64,000 bases of DNA from Armatimonadota bacterium (GTDB lineage: Bacteria; Armatimonadota; Zipacnadia; JAUWAU01). The stretch's first letter is position 1, and each line of letters opens with the position of its first letter. The stretch is from assembly GCA_030601885.1 (NCBI GenBank), contig JAUWAU010000002.1, forward strand, positions 1-64,000, written 5' to 3'. The position numbers were made by a program, and so were the translations under genes. This document shows, piece by piece, positions 25,422 through 34,391 of this stretch. Below the pieces are notes generated by a model that saw only the letters and a program-made list of their open reading frames with translations, made no database searches and had not been told where the DNA came from.

Positions 25422-26486
25422 ATGGCCTCCATGTCTCCGCGGGAGTGCGTCCAGGCAGCGTGTGATAGGCGGCAGCCGGATACGGTGCCGAAGCGCGCGG
25501 GCTTCACGCCGGCGGTGATGGAGAAGTTCCGACAGGAGACCGGCAGCAACGATCCGGCCGAGCACTTCGGCATGGAGATGCGCTCGATCGGCTTTCGTGC
25601 GCAGGAGAGCCGGGCCGATTTCTCGCGCTACTTCCCGGACGGGCTGCCAGAGGGCGCCACCATCGCCGAGTACGGCACCGCCCAGGTGCCGGCGCACTTC
25701 TGGCACTTCACCGGCCTTCGCTTCCCCATGCTGCACCTGGAGACGATCGAGGAGCTGGAAGAGTATCCCTGGCCGGATTACACGCCGGCGTATCGCCACG
25801 AGCACCTCGAAGCGGCGGTGCAGACCGTGCACGACAGAGGGCTGTTCGCCATCGGCGGCGTGGGCCACATCTACGAGACTGCCTGGCAGCTCACGAGCAT
25901 GGAGAAGCTTCTGTCGGATTTCCTCCTCAACCCGGATCGCGCCGCCTTCATCCTGGACACGATCACCGAGCACCGCTGCTTCGTGGCGAGGCGCTGTGCG
26001 GAGGCCGGCGCTGACATGATTCAGTGCGGGGACGATGTGGGGATGCAGGACAGGCTGATGATGCACCCGGACGCCTGGCGGGAGTGGCTCAAACCCCGGC
26101 TCGGAAAGGTAATCAAAGCCGCGCGCGACGTGAACCCGGAGATCCACGCCTTCTATCACAGCGACGGGAACATCGAAGCCATTATCGAGGACCTTATCGA
26201 GGTCGGCGTCACGGTGCTGAACCCGGTCCAGCCCGAGTGCATGGACCCGGTGGCATTGAAGCGGAAGTACGGCGACCGGCTGGCATTCTGGGGCACGATC
26301 GGCACGCAGAGCACTATGCCGTTTGAGACGCCCGACGAGGTGCGGGCGACGGTGAGGCGCATGTGTGAAACCGTCGGTGAGGGGGGCGGCCTTGTGCTGG
26401 CTCCGACGCACGTGCTTGAGCCCGACGTGCCGTGGGAGAACATCGTGGCGTTCTTCGGGGCGGCGGAGGAGTACGGGACGGCATGA
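25422..26486 (+). CDS. URO-D-type, probably corrinoid-dependent methyltransferase
   Basis: The protein (354 residues from ATG 25422; GTG 25410 and ATG 25431 are alternatives) has the uroporphyrinogen-decarboxylase fold: TIEELEEYPWPD, ETAWQLTSMEKLLSDFLLNP, ADMIQCGDDVGMQDRLMM, then HAFYHSDGNIEAIIEDLIEV, then LNPVQPECMDPVALK. True HemE enzymes lack this last pattern. It is typical of the MtaA/MtbA-like methyltransferase group, where HSCG usually carries a zinc ligand; here it reads HSDG. A corrinoid protein and its RACo-type activator lie at 40136-42790, so a methyl-transfer role is plausible. The substrate is unknown. Confidence 0.8.
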   Translation: MASMSPRECVQAACDRRQPDTVPKRAGFTPAVMEKFRQETGSNDPAEHFGMEMRSIGFRAQESRADFSRYFPDGLPEGATIAEYGTAQVPAHFWHFTGLRFPMLHLETIEELEEYPWPDYTPAYRHEHLEAAVQTVHDRGLFAIGGVGHIYETAWQLTSMEKLLSDFLLNPDRAAFILDTITEHRCFVARRCAEAGADMIQCGDDVGMQDRLMMHPDAWREWLKPRLGKVIKAARDVNPEIHAFYHSDGNIEAIIEDLIEVGVTVLNPVQPECMDPVALKRKYGDRLAFWGTIGTQSTMPFETPDEVRATVRRMCETVGEGGGLVLAPTHVLEPDVPWENIVAFFGAAEEYGTA

Positions 26487-26487
26487 G

Positions 26488-26515
26488 CGATGGTTAATGG
26501 TTGGATAGTTGATGG
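26488..26515 (+). repeat. Short GATGGTTAATGG-type intergenic repeat
   Basis: The string TGGTTAATGGTTGGATAG lies just after the URO-D stop. Related strings (or their complement) occur at 15231-15258, 25183-25203, 25372-25407 and 55802-55836, always between genes. Confidence 0.5.
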
Positions 26516-26750
26516 GCTTGGCAAGCCCGGGCCGGCATGCGCTGTGTTCTCTGTACTCTCTGTGGCTACACCGCAGGAAAACGTGTGGCACGGGTTGCTT
26601 GCCAACCCGTGATCCTCTGCCGAGTAGCAGCACGGGTAGCGAGCTACGCGCCGTCGCCAAAGCGGCTAGCGACTCCGCCGAAGCTTCGTCGCTCTCGCGA
26701 AGGCGGATGGCGCGTCGGCGACCCGTGCCACCCGGATCAGGATTCCCGCG

Positions 26751-27497
26751 ATGAAGTTCGGCACCCAGGCGCACAGCATTGACGACGTCCGTGCGATCGG
26801 TGGCCGCGGACTCCATTTCGCGGAGCTCTGGCTGGACAGCCCGGAGTTCATGCCGCCGGATGGGCAACGAGCTCTGATCGACCTCGCGGCCAAGCATGGC
26901 CTGTTCTTCACGGCCCACGCGCCGCAGGAGGACTGGAACGATCCGAAGGAGCTGGAGCAGACCATCCCGGAGGCTATCGCGCTGGCCGCCGCCGTCGGCG
27001 CGAGGATGTTGACGCTGCACGTCTGGCTCGATCCGCGGTTCTGCCCGTCTGACTTCATTGAGCACAAGCTCGAGATTCTGGGACGCCTGGACACCATCGC
27101 CGCGGCCAACGAGGTGCAGCTCCTGATCGAGAACTGCAGCGAAGAGCCCGAGCACTTCCGGGGGGCTCTCGAGGCCGTGCCCCGGCTCGGCATTACGCTG
27201 GACACGGGTCACGCCGAGCTCTATGCGCCCCAGAATAAGTGCATCTCGTTCGTCGAGACCTGGGGGCCGCGCATTGAGAACGTGCACCTCAACGACAATC
27301 GCGGCGGCGACAGCGCGGCGGACGACATTCATCTCGGACTTGGGGACGGTGTTATCGAGTTCGGCCCCATCGCTTCTCGGCTGCGGGAAATCGGGTATGA
27401 TGGACCGTTCGTGCTGGAGATGGCGCCTGAGGACGTCGAGAAGAGCAAGGCCATGTGGACGGCGGTCTGGGAGAATCGGCCTTTCACTGATCACTGA
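26751..27497 (+). CDS. Sugar isomerase/epimerase-like TIM barrel
   Basis: The 248-residue protein has the xylose-isomerase-like TIM-barrel pattern: MKFGTQAHSIDD, FTAHAPQEDW, MLTLHVWLDP, QLLIENCSEEP, LGITLDTGHAELY, IENVHLNDNRGG and PFVLEMAPEDVE. Metal-binding Glu, Asp, His and Glu are in the expected places. It may be an isomerase, epimerase or an AP-endonuclease-like relative; the short length favours the first two. The last residues (FTDH) are encoded within a CACTGATCACTGACC-type intergenic repeat, so the true C-terminus may have been changed by that repeat. Confidence 0.82.
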   Translation: MKFGTQAHSIDDVRAIGGRGLHFAELWLDSPEFMPPDGQRALIDLAAKHGLFFTAHAPQEDWNDPKELEQTIPEAIALAAAVGARMLTLHVWLDPRFCPSDFIEHKLEILGRLDTIAAANEVQLLIENCSEEPEHFRGALEAVPRLGITLDTGHAELYAPQNKCISFVETWGPRIENVHLNDNRGGDSAADDIHLGLGDGVIEFGPIASRLREIGYDGPFVLEMAPEDVEKSKAMWTAVWENRPFTDH

Positions 27498-27518
27498 CCA
27501 CTGCCGACTGACAACTGT
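27484..27518 (+). repeat. CACTGACCACTG-type short repeat overlapping a gene end
   Basis: TCACTGATCACTGACCACTG covers the last codons and stop of the TIM-barrel gene and continues past it. The same heptamer-like repeat recurs at 14083-14113, 47298-47400, 48670-48710 and 48935-48969. Confidence 0.6.
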
Positions 27519-27538
27519 GGTGGACGGAGGCGGCACCA

Positions 27539-27877
27539 ATGCGATGGTCATGGCCGGGCGCAGGAGCGGGCAGGGGGCCATTCGTTCGCATGAACCCCTT
27601 TCAGGTCATTCGCCTGGCCCGGCATTTGCCCAACTTCTTCAAGCTCGTTTGGCGACTCTTCAAAGACCGGCGCGTGGGCATCGTTCCCAGGGTCGTGCTC
27701 CTCGTGGCCGTGGCCTATATCGTGAGCCCTATCGACCTGCTGCCAGGCGGGATAGCGCCCCTATTAGGCAGCGCTGACGACATCCTCGTCGGCTACCTCG
27801 GCGCAAGGGGCTTCATGGCCCTGTGTCCCAAGTGGGTCGTACAAGAGCACGTGCGGAGGATTGATGCCGGGGGTTGA
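27539..27877 (+). CDS. DUF1232 (YkvA-family) small membrane protein
   Basis: The 112-residue protein contains the DUF1232 core: FFKLVWRLFKDRRVGIVPRV, then VAYIVSPIDLLPGGIAPLLG, then SADDILVGYLGARG. The YxxSPIDLxP signature is clear. One or two hydrophobic helices indicate membrane association. The family's function is unknown. ATG 27539 has GGAGG ten bases upstream; ATG 27590 (MNPFQVIRLARHL) is an alternative that would drop a Gly/Arg-rich start. Confidence 0.8.
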   Translation: MRWSWPGAGAGRGPFVRMNPFQVIRLARHLPNFFKLVWRLFKDRRVGIVPRVVLLVAVAYIVSPIDLLPGGIAPLLGSADDILVGYLGARGFMALCPKWVVQEHVRRIDAGG

Positions 27878-27930
27878 GTGAAGATAGTCTATGAGCAACG
27901 GGCGCACGGCCTCTGCGTACGACCGGCCGC

Positions 27931-29748
27931 CTACGGCCTCACGTTTATCGTCTTATAATTGACGTAGTGCACAAAGCCGGGACGCCTGCCTTTGGGCTTG
28001 GTGACGTGTTTGCGGTGCGTGTAGTCAATGGCAACGACGCTGTCGTTGCGCAGGGCGCTGTGGCGCGCGGCGATCTGAGCAGCCCGTATCAGGACATCGC
28101 GGGGCACCGGCTCCTTCGCTGAGCCGCCCTTGATGACCGCATGCGATCCGGGAGCGTCCTTGACGTGGAGCCAGAGGTCGTTGGGCGAGGCGATGTGGCG
28201 CAGCAGGTACTCGTTCTGTCTGTTGTTGCGCCCGAAGTAGATGCGGTACCCGCCCGGAAGCTCCTCGCTCGGGACGCGCACCGATGGTTTGCCCCGCTCC
28301 CCCTGGCGCTTCGGGGCTGGCTGACGCTTCAGGTATCGGCCGCGCTGCAGCTCCTCTTCGAGCTGCAGGAGTTCGTCGGCCGTCTCGAGCAGCTCGAGCT
28401 GAGCGCGGAGGCCCGACAAATACTCGACCTCGTCCGCCGCCTCCCCGACGAGCGCCGGCAGCCGACCTGTCCCCTGCTTGGACTTCCGATACCGGGCGAA
28501 ATGCTGCTGCGCATTCTCGACGGGACTCAGCCGAGCGTCGAGCTCGATCTCAACTTCCGGTTGCTCCGGGTCGAAGTAGTCGATGACCACGGCACGCTCC
28601 GCGCCTGGCTCGATGCGGCCAATATTGGCCATGATCAGCTCGCCAAGCCGCTTGTCCGCCTCGTAGTGTTCCAGCTTGCGGGCGTCGTCTCGCCGCGCGG
28701 CAAGCTTCGTCTCGGCGCGCTTGAAAGCAGCGGCGATCGTCGCCGAGAGCCGATCTCGCAAGCGCGCCCGCGTGGCAGCGTCGGCCATGCGGCCACTGAT
28801 CTCCTCGATGGCAACGCTGAGATTCTCGCGCTCCGCCACCTCGTGTGTGCCCGCCAGGTGATACAGCGGGACGGGATACGCCAGGCTTCGACGGAGATGC
28901 GAGTCTCCGTCGCGCGGGACGTAGATGAGTCCGCGGCGGCCCTCTTCGGTGCAGGTCACGGCGCGCATCGAGGCTGCGAGCGTGCCTACGTCGGTGTCGT
29001 CGAGTTGTTCAAGCGGCTCATCGGCGTCGATCCCCGCCCGATGCAGCACCTCGGCCACGAAGGTGGCGCTGGCGCCGGCTGCTTGGGCCGAGAGCCACTT
29101 GCCCACCGCCGTCTGAGGCGGCACCTGGGCCATCCGCTCCGAGAGCATCTCCGGACCCGCTTGCCGCGGATCGAAGCGCTCCGGAGCTTCGTCCCAGCCA
29201 CCCTCGGCCGGTGGCCCCGACAGCCGCTGGACGCCGGCCGGCGGCGGCACGTAGGCGACGCCGGGCAGGATCTCGCGATACCGGTTCACCTCCCGCGTGA
29301 CGTGCTTGGCGCAGGCAATTATGCGGTTGCTCTCCGGCTCTTCGGGGCCGCCTGGCTCGAGAAGCATGATATTCGAGCGCCGGCCCATGAGCTCGGCAAC
29401 GAGGGCCCGTTGGCTCGTCGGGCCCAGTCCCGCGCACTCGCCGAAGCGCAACCACAGGATGCGGTCGAAATCCCATTGCCGCACGTCGAGCACTCGCGCA
29501 TGCAGAAGATGCTTGCGCAGTGACATGCAAAAAGGATATGGCTTCGTCGGGACGCTCGGGACGCGTGTGGCCAGATGGATGCGGGCCATGTCCGGTGCGC
29601 TGCATAGGCACACCGTCGTGGGCCTCGGGCCGAACTCAAGGTACAGCTCCGAGTGATGTGGCTGATGCACACCGGTGACGCGAGTGTCTCGGAGGGCCTC
29701 GCGCAGCTCCTCTGCTACGGCGGAGAGCATGGTGCTGTCGAACAGCAT
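27931..29748 (-). CDS. rqcH: NFACT protein, RqcH ribosome quality-control factor
   Basis: RqcH binds stalled 50S subunits and adds C-terminal alanine tails to nascent chains. The 605-residue length is normal. The N-terminal NFACT-N domain opens with MLFDSTMLSAVAEELREAL. A long central coiled-coil carries EAADEVEYLSGLRAQLELLE, and the NFACT-R domain ends in NDLWLHVKDAPGSHAVI and FVHYVNYKTINVRP. In this lineage the proteins were long called fibronectin-binding. An extended -10 promoter (29799-29807) lies about 50 bp upstream. It converges with the DUF1232 gene. Confidence 0.93.
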   Translation of the reverse strand: MLFDSTMLSAVAEELREALRDTRVTGVHQPHHSELYLEFGPRPTTVCLCSAPDMARIHLATRVPSVPTKPYPFCMSLRKHLLHARVLDVRQWDFDRILWLRFGECAGLGPTSQRALVAELMGRRSNIMLLEPGGPEEPESNRIIACAKHVTREVNRYREILPGVAYVPPPAGVQRLSGPPAEGGWDEAPERFDPRQAGPEMLSERMAQVPPQTAVGKWLSAQAAGASATFVAEVLHRAGIDADEPLEQLDDTDVGTLAASMRAVTCTEEGRRGLIYVPRDGDSHLRRSLAYPVPLYHLAGTHEVAERENLSVAIEEISGRMADAATRARLRDRLSATIAAAFKRAETKLAARRDDARKLEHYEADKRLGELIMANIGRIEPGAERAVVIDYFDPEQPEVEIELDARLSPVENAQQHFARYRKSKQGTGRLPALVGEAADEVEYLSGLRAQLELLETADELLQLEEELQRGRYLKRQPAPKRQGERGKPSVRVPSEELPGGYRIYFGRNNRQNEYLLRHIASPNDLWLHVKDAPGSHAVIKGGSAKEPVPRDVLIRAAQIAARHSALRNDSVVAIDYTHRKHVTKPKGRRPGFVHYVNYKTINVRP

Positions 29749-29798
29749 GGCATTCGCCTGCTTCGCAGGCCGACGTGCACCTGCGCTTGCTGTTGAGC

Positions 29799-29807
29799 AT
29801 TATAGCA
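29799..29807 (-). promoter_or_regulatory. Extended -10 promoter for rqcH
   Basis: Minus-strand TGCTATAAT at 29807-29799 is a consensus extended -10, about 50 bp before the rqcH start. No convincing -35 is visible, as is usual for extended -10 promoters. The rest of the gap 29749-30079 shows no gene. Confidence 0.55.
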
Positions 29808-30079
29808 CAGCCCTGCAGGCGGCGACAGGCACGGGCTGCGTCCGGCGGCGTAGTAAAGATGTTACGTAACTTTTACCTCACCGTAGAAGGCCAGGCTGGG
29901 ACGGCATAGAAGGACCGAGGTAGTGGATTGCTCCCGCCCCGCCCTGGCTGCCGGAGGGGGAGGGGCGCTGGGCAAGCGCAAGCAGTCTCCCAAAGGAGAA
30001 CGGAGCGATGAGACGAGGAGGACAGCTTTTGGCGTTTGTTTCCCAGACATCACCAGCGGGGAAAGGAAGGTGGAGAGTG

Positions 30080-31726
30080 ATGATTAGGTCGCGAAGCATC
30101 GTCGTGCTCATCGTCGCCGGCTTCGCTCTGCTCTGCGCTACGCAGCTCGCCTCGGCGCAGGAGTACGAGTTCGTGACCAAGTGGGGCTCATTGGGCACCG
30201 GCGACGGCCAGTTCCGCGGTCCCTGGGGCGTCGCCACGGACCTGGCCGGGAATGTGTACGTGGCCGACAGGTCGAACCACCGCATCCAGAAGTTCGACAA
30301 CGGCGGGAACTTCCTGACCAAGTGGGGCTCATACGGCGGCGACGACGGGCAGTTCCGGTACCCCTGGCACGTCGCCGTCGGCGCCGCCGGGAATGTGTAC
30401 GTGGCCGACGAGCAGAACCACCGCATCCAGAAGTTCGACAGCAACGGGACCTTCCTGACCAAGTGGGGCTCGCGTGGCAGCGCCGACGGGCAGTTCCGGT
30501 ACCCCACGGGCGTCGCCACCGACGCCGACGGGAATGTGTACGTGGCGGACTGTGGCAGCCGCCGCATCCAGAAGTTCGACAGCAGGGGGAACTTCCTGAC
30601 CAAGTGGGGCTCGTACGGCACCGGCGACGGGCAGTTCCGGTACCCCACGGGCGTCGCCACCGACGGCGCCCGGAATGTGTACGTGGCCGACTTCGACAAC
30701 CACCGCATCCAGAAGTTCACCGGCGACGGGGACTTCCTGACCAAGTGGGGCTCATACGGCACCGGCGACGGGCAGTTCCGGCAGCCCACGGGCGTGGCCA
30801 CCGACGCCGCCGGGAATGTGTGCGTGGCCGAGCGGGGCCGGTGGTGGTTTAACCACCGCATCCAGAAGTTCGACAGCAGCGGCAACTTCCTGACCAAGTG
30901 GGGCTCATACGGGACCCGCGACGGGCAGTTCCGGGCCCCCTGGGGCGTCGCCACGGACGCCGCCGGGAATGTATATGTGGCTGACACTTACAACCACCGC
31001 ATACAGAAGTTCGCGCCGCCAGCCACACCCGAGGTGCGGCTGGCGATCCTCGGTGGCTTCGTCATGGCTGAGGTGGGCACCGGGGCGATATACCCCGAAC
31101 TTGAGAAGGCCCTTCGCGCCAAGATAGATGCCGCCCTGGCGGCTCTCCAGAGAGGCAACCCCAACCATGCCAAGGTGGCCATGAACGACCTCAAGGCCCT
31201 CATCAACCAGGTCGAGGCGCAGTCGGGGCACAAGATCGAGAACGAGACGGCTCTGGAGATCATGGCGCAGGCCAACGGGATCATCGAGCAGCTCGCCGGC
31301 GACCCGACAGCGACCGTCTCCGCGGAGTCGGCCGCCGACCCGGCCGTCGAGCCACTCGACCCGGTCCTGACGGTAGGCATCGACACGCACCCCGCCAACG
31401 ACCCGAACTGCGTGACCTTGGGCGCCGAGGGGGTCATCCCAGTGGCCATCTTCTCCTCCGACACCTTCGACGCCACGCAGGTGGATCCGAGCAGCGTCAT
31501 CCTTGACGGGTCCGATGGCGTGGCAGTCATGGGCATCCCAGGCGACTGCGCCGCGTATCAGGAGGATGTGAACGCGGATGGCCTGCTCGACCTGGTGGTG
31601 CAGGTGGAGGTCATCAACTTCGACCCGGGCGTGGTGCAGGAGGGGACCGCCTGGCTCGCCGGCTACACCTACGACGGCCAGCCGATCGAAGGCACCGACG
31701 CCATCACCATCGTGCCGCCCGGGTAG
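30080..31726 (+). CDS. Secreted NHL-repeat protein
   Basis: ATG 30080 begins a clear signal peptide (SIVVLIVAGFALLCATQLASA) and follows GGAGAG; an in-frame ATG at 30008 is less likely. Six NHL repeats of about 47 residues follow (core KWGS.G.GDGQFR.P.GVATD, AGNVYVAD..NHRIQKF), forming a six-bladed beta-propeller. The fifth carries a short RGRWW insertion. A helical segment (about 350-430) and a C-terminal domain of the kind reading GAEGVIPVAIFSSDTFDATQ and EDVNADGLLDLVVQ follow; that domain is common in secreted proteins. The likely role is extracellular binding. The repeats are almost identical in DNA, suggesting recent amplification. A strong terminator follows. Confidence 0.88.
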   Translation: MIRSRSIVVLIVAGFALLCATQLASAQEYEFVTKWGSLGTGDGQFRGPWGVATDLAGNVYVADRSNHRIQKFDNGGNFLTKWGSYGGDDGQFRYPWHVAVGAAGNVYVADEQNHRIQKFDSNGTFLTKWGSRGSADGQFRYPTGVATDADGNVYVADCGSRRIQKFDSRGNFLTKWGSYGTGDGQFRYPTGVATDGARNVYVADFDNHRIQKFTGDGDFLTKWGSYGTGDGQFRQPTGVATDAAGNVCVAERGRWWFNHRIQKFDSSGNFLTKWGSYGTRDGQFRAPWGVATDAAGNVYVADTYNHRIQKFAPPATPEVRLAILGGFVMAEVGTGAIYPELEKALRAKIDAALAALQRGNPNHAKVAMNDLKALINQVEAQSGHKIENETALEIMAQANGIIEQLAGDPTATVSAESAADPAVEPLDPVLTVGIDTHPANDPNCVTLGAEGVIPVAIFSSDTFDATQVDPSSVILDGSDGVAVMGIPGDCAAYQEDVNADGLLDLVVQVEVINFDPGVVQEGTAWLAGYTYDGQPIEGTDAITIVPPG

Positions 31727-31804
31727 TGGGGTCACTGGCGGCCAACAACGACGGCTGACGACGACAGGGCAGCAGCGGGCGCATAGACGGGCGCGGCGAA
31801 CATG

Positions 31805-31835
31805 GGGCCCGGCTCAGCAGGCCGGGCCCTTTTTT
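31805..31835 (+). terminator. Rho-independent terminator
   Basis: A perfect 9-bp stem (GGGCCCGGC with GCCGGGCCC) and 7-nt loop are followed by TTTTTT. It ends the NHL-repeat gene, 78 bp after its stop codon. Confidence 0.9.
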
Positions 31836-31839
31836 GTGT

Positions 31840-32000
31840 GTCAGCGCGTGCGCGCGTGGGCAGGCGCGGCCTACAACAGCGGCAGAGGCTGGCGCGGGAC
31901 ATAGATCCCGTACGGGATGCCGCTTCAGACAGGCACCGCGCGCTACAGTAGAGGCGGTGGTCAGGCAAAGGCGGCGCGGGACATAGACCGCGCGCTACAA
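31840..32000 (+). repeat. Cluster of CTACAA-family hairpin repeats
   Basis: Three head-to-tail copies lie here: about 31844-31875 (ending GGCCTACAA), 31891-31951 (with the ATCCCGTACGGGAT insert, ending CTACAGTAG) and 31973-32000 (GGCGCGGGACATAGACCG, ending GCGCTACAA). They fill the gap between the terminator and the gmk promoter. I see no gene in 31836-32112. Confidence 0.65.
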
Positions 32001-32112
32001 CGAGGCCGCAGGCAACGACAGCGCCGCGCCAGGCGGCGCCGCACATGCACACCGCGGCCAGTAGCACCGCGAGGGACCCGGATCCGGATGCTGCGGTTCG
32101 GTCGGGGCAGCT

Positions 32113-32141
32113 TTGCAAGAGGCTGCGGCTTGTGTTAGAAT
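32113..32141 (+). promoter_or_regulatory. Promoter for gmk-coaBC
   Basis: TTGCAA and TAGAAT are separated by 17 bp, and TGT before the latter gives an extended -10. It lies 118 bp before the gmk start. Confidence 0.55.
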
Positions 32142-32259
32142 GTGTCCGCACCGGACCCAACACAGAGCACACAGAGAAGGCGAATACGAGCGGCAGAAGT
32201 GACGTGTCGATTTGCCGGCTCCGCGTGTATCCTCAACGGCCCGCGAATACGGAAGAGGG

Positions 32260-32925
32260 ATGGCCATTCCATCGCGAAGGGGGCTCCTCTTGGTAGTGTC
32301 CGGCCCCTCCGGGGTAGGCAAGGGCACGCTCATAGAGAGGGTCTGCCGCCGCTTCCCCGACCTCAGGAAGTCCGTCTCGGCGAACACGCGCCCGCCGCGA
32401 CCGGATGAGGTCGAAGGCGTTGACTACTGCTTCGTGACCAAAGAGAAGTTCCGGGAGATGATCGCCGCCGACGAGTTCTACGAGTGGGCGGATGTGCATG
32501 GCGAGCTGAAAGGCACCCCGAAGCCAGAGATCCGGAAGGCGCTCGACGGCGGCATCGACACGGTGCTGGAGGTGGATTATCAGGGCGCACTGACCATCAA
32601 GGAGAAGGAGCCCGCGGCCGTGCTGGTGTTCATCGCGCCGCCCTCGTGGCAGGCGCTGGAGGGCCGGCTCCGCGGGAGAGACACCGAATCCGACGACGTG
32701 ATCCAGTGCCGCCTGGAAACGGCCCTTACCGAGCTGCAAAGCATTGAGAAGTACGATTACGTGATCGTGAATGAGGACGCCGACCGGGCCGGCGAACAGC
32801 TCGCGGCGGTGCTGACCGCCGAACGATGCCGGCGCGAGCGGAACGCGTCGCGGGCGCTGGTAGAGCGACTGCTGGCTCAAGCACGCGCGGCGACGGAGCG
32901 CGCCCAGCGAAACGGTAACATCTAA
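32260..32925 (+). CDS. gmk: Guanylate kinase
   Basis: It phosphorylates GMP to GDP with ATP. The P-loop is VVSGPSGVGKGTL near the N-terminus; note GKGT rather than the more common GKST. SVSANTRPPRPDEVEGVDYCF and FYEWADVHGELKGTP are GMP-binding signatures, and VLEVDYQGA replaces the usual ILDIDVQGA. The 221-residue length includes an Arg-rich C-terminal extension of about 20 residues. ATG 32260 is preceded closely by GGAAGAGG. It is the first gene of the run gmk-coaBC-metK-priA-def-fmt. Confidence 0.94.
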   Translation: MAIPSRRGLLLVVSGPSGVGKGTLIERVCRRFPDLRKSVSANTRPPRPDEVEGVDYCFVTKEKFREMIAADEFYEWADVHGELKGTPKPEIRKALDGGIDTVLEVDYQGALTIKEKEPAAVLVFIAPPSWQALEGRLRGRDTESDDVIQCRLETALTELQSIEKYDYVIVNEDADRAGEQLAAVLTAERCRRERNASRALVERLLAQARAATERAQRNGNI

Positions 32926-33023
32926 CCTTCGTCGGCTGGCCCTCCGCAGCCACTTCGGACGCCTACTCCCGATTGGCCCGGCGGGCGCCGAACGCCGGCG
33001 TATACGCGGTGTCGGGTAACATC

Positions 33024-34274
33024 ATGCTCAAGGACAAGACGATAGTCATTTGTGTCACCGGAGGGATCGCAGCGTATAAGGCCTGCGACCTCGCCAGCAA
33101 GCTGGTGCAGGCCGGCGCGAACGTCCACGTCATCATGACGCGCAACGCCGCGGAGTTCGTGGGGCCGCTGACGCTGCGGGCACTCACGGGAAACCCGGTG
33201 GTGCGCAGCCTCTTTGACGAGATCCGGGAGTTCGAGATCGGCCACGTCTCCCTGAGCGAAAAGACCGACTGTCTCGTCGTCGCGCCGGCCACGCTCAACA
33301 TCATCGGCAAGGTGGCCCAAGGCATCGCTGACGATGCTGTCTCCACCATCATCAGCGCGGCGAAGTCGCCCGTCATCTTCGCCCCGGCGATGCATACGAG
33401 CATGTGGAACAACCCCATCACGCAAGCGAACGTGGCCAGGCTCAAGGAGCTGGGGTACCGTTTCGTCGGACCCGACCGGGGTCCGCTTGCCTCGGGCGGG
33501 TGGGGCATCGGCCGCCTGGCGCCGAGCCAGGAGATAATGTATCACATCGAGACCGTCATCGCCGGTCGCGGCACTGATCTCACCGGATACAAGGTGGTCG
33601 TTACGTCCGGCCCCACCCGCGAGCCCATAGATCCCGTGCGCTTCCTGTCCAACCCGTCCACCGGGCGCATGGGCCATGCGGTGGCCCGCGCCGCCGTTGC
33701 TCGCGGGGCGGAGACACTCCTCATTTCCGGCCCGACGAGCCTCCCGCCCCCCTCCGGCGTGGAGTGCGTGGAGGTGAACACTGCCGCTCAAATGTTCCGC
33801 GCGGTCATGGATGCCGCCGCGGACGCGGATCTGTACGTGGGGGCGGCTGCCGTGGCCGATTACGCCCCGAAGAACGCCAGCGCGGTGAAGGTAAAGAAGG
33901 ACGACGCATCCATGGCGCACGTGGAGCTGGAGAAGACGCCGGACATCATCGCCTCGCTGGCGGCGCGCCGACGTGAAAGCGGCGATCATCGCCTCGTGCT
34001 CGTGGGATTTGCGGCGGAGACGGACAACATGGTGGAGCATGCTCGAGCGAAGCTCGTGGAGAAGGGGCTCGACCTGATGGTCGCCAACGACGTGACGCAG
34101 CCGGGCGCGGGTTTCGCCGTAGACACCAACGTTGTCACTCTTGTGCGCAAGGACGGGAAGCCCACCGCGCTGCCGAAGATGGCCAAGCGAGAAGTCGCCG
34201 ACCGCGTGCTGGACGAAGCCCTCGCTCTGCTGAGGCAAGCCGGGGGCGGCAGCACACAGCCGGCATCGGATTGA
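33024..34274 (+). CDS. coaBC: Bifunctional phosphopantothenoylcysteine decarboxylase/synthase
   Basis: It makes phosphopantetheine for coenzyme A. The N-terminal CoaC half binds FMN (ICVTGGIAAYKACDLASKL). The PxMN motif reads PAMHTSMW, with H124 in place of Asn, a variant I know from actinobacteria. The substrate-flap cysteine position reads LASGGWGIGRLA, with S157 where E. coli has Cys158. The C-terminal CoaB half starts near SGPTREPIDPVRFLSNPSTG and includes GAAAVADYAPKN and VGFAAET. ATG 33024 begins the family N-terminus. No rpoZ lies between gmk and coaBC, where it often sits. Confidence 0.93.
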   Translation: MLKDKTIVICVTGGIAAYKACDLASKLVQAGANVHVIMTRNAAEFVGPLTLRALTGNPVVRSLFDEIREFEIGHVSLSEKTDCLVVAPATLNIIGKVAQGIADDAVSTIISAAKSPVIFAPAMHTSMWNNPITQANVARLKELGYRFVGPDRGPLASGGWGIGRLAPSQEIMYHIETVIAGRGTDLTGYKVVVTSGPTREPIDPVRFLSNPSTGRMGHAVARAAVARGAETLLISGPTSLPPPSGVECVEVNTAAQMFRAVMDAAADADLYVGAAAVADYAPKNASAVKVKKDDASMAHVELEKTPDIIASLAARRRESGDHRLVLVGFAAETDNMVEHARAKLVEKGLDLMVANDVTQPGAGFAVDTNVVTLVRKDGKPTALPKMAKREVADRVLDEALALLRQAGGGSTQPASD

Positions 34275-34391
34275 CGTTGGCGGGACCGTGTAAGGCCGAC
34301 GGGGCCTAATCCCTACGGGCTGTGAGCCCTGCGGCCGTGGGGTGCTGTTGCCCGCACTCGACACCTTAATGACGGCAAGGAGTAATGTATC

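Noticed and set aside
32926..33023. Possible rpoZ between gmk and coaBC
   Set aside because: Only 98 bp are available and no frame resembles the omega subunit; rpoZ must lie elsewhere if present.
34275..34391. Possible SAM riboswitch before metK
   Set aside because: I could not recognise the conserved core of any SAM riboswitch class; the stretch is short and only weakly structured by eye.
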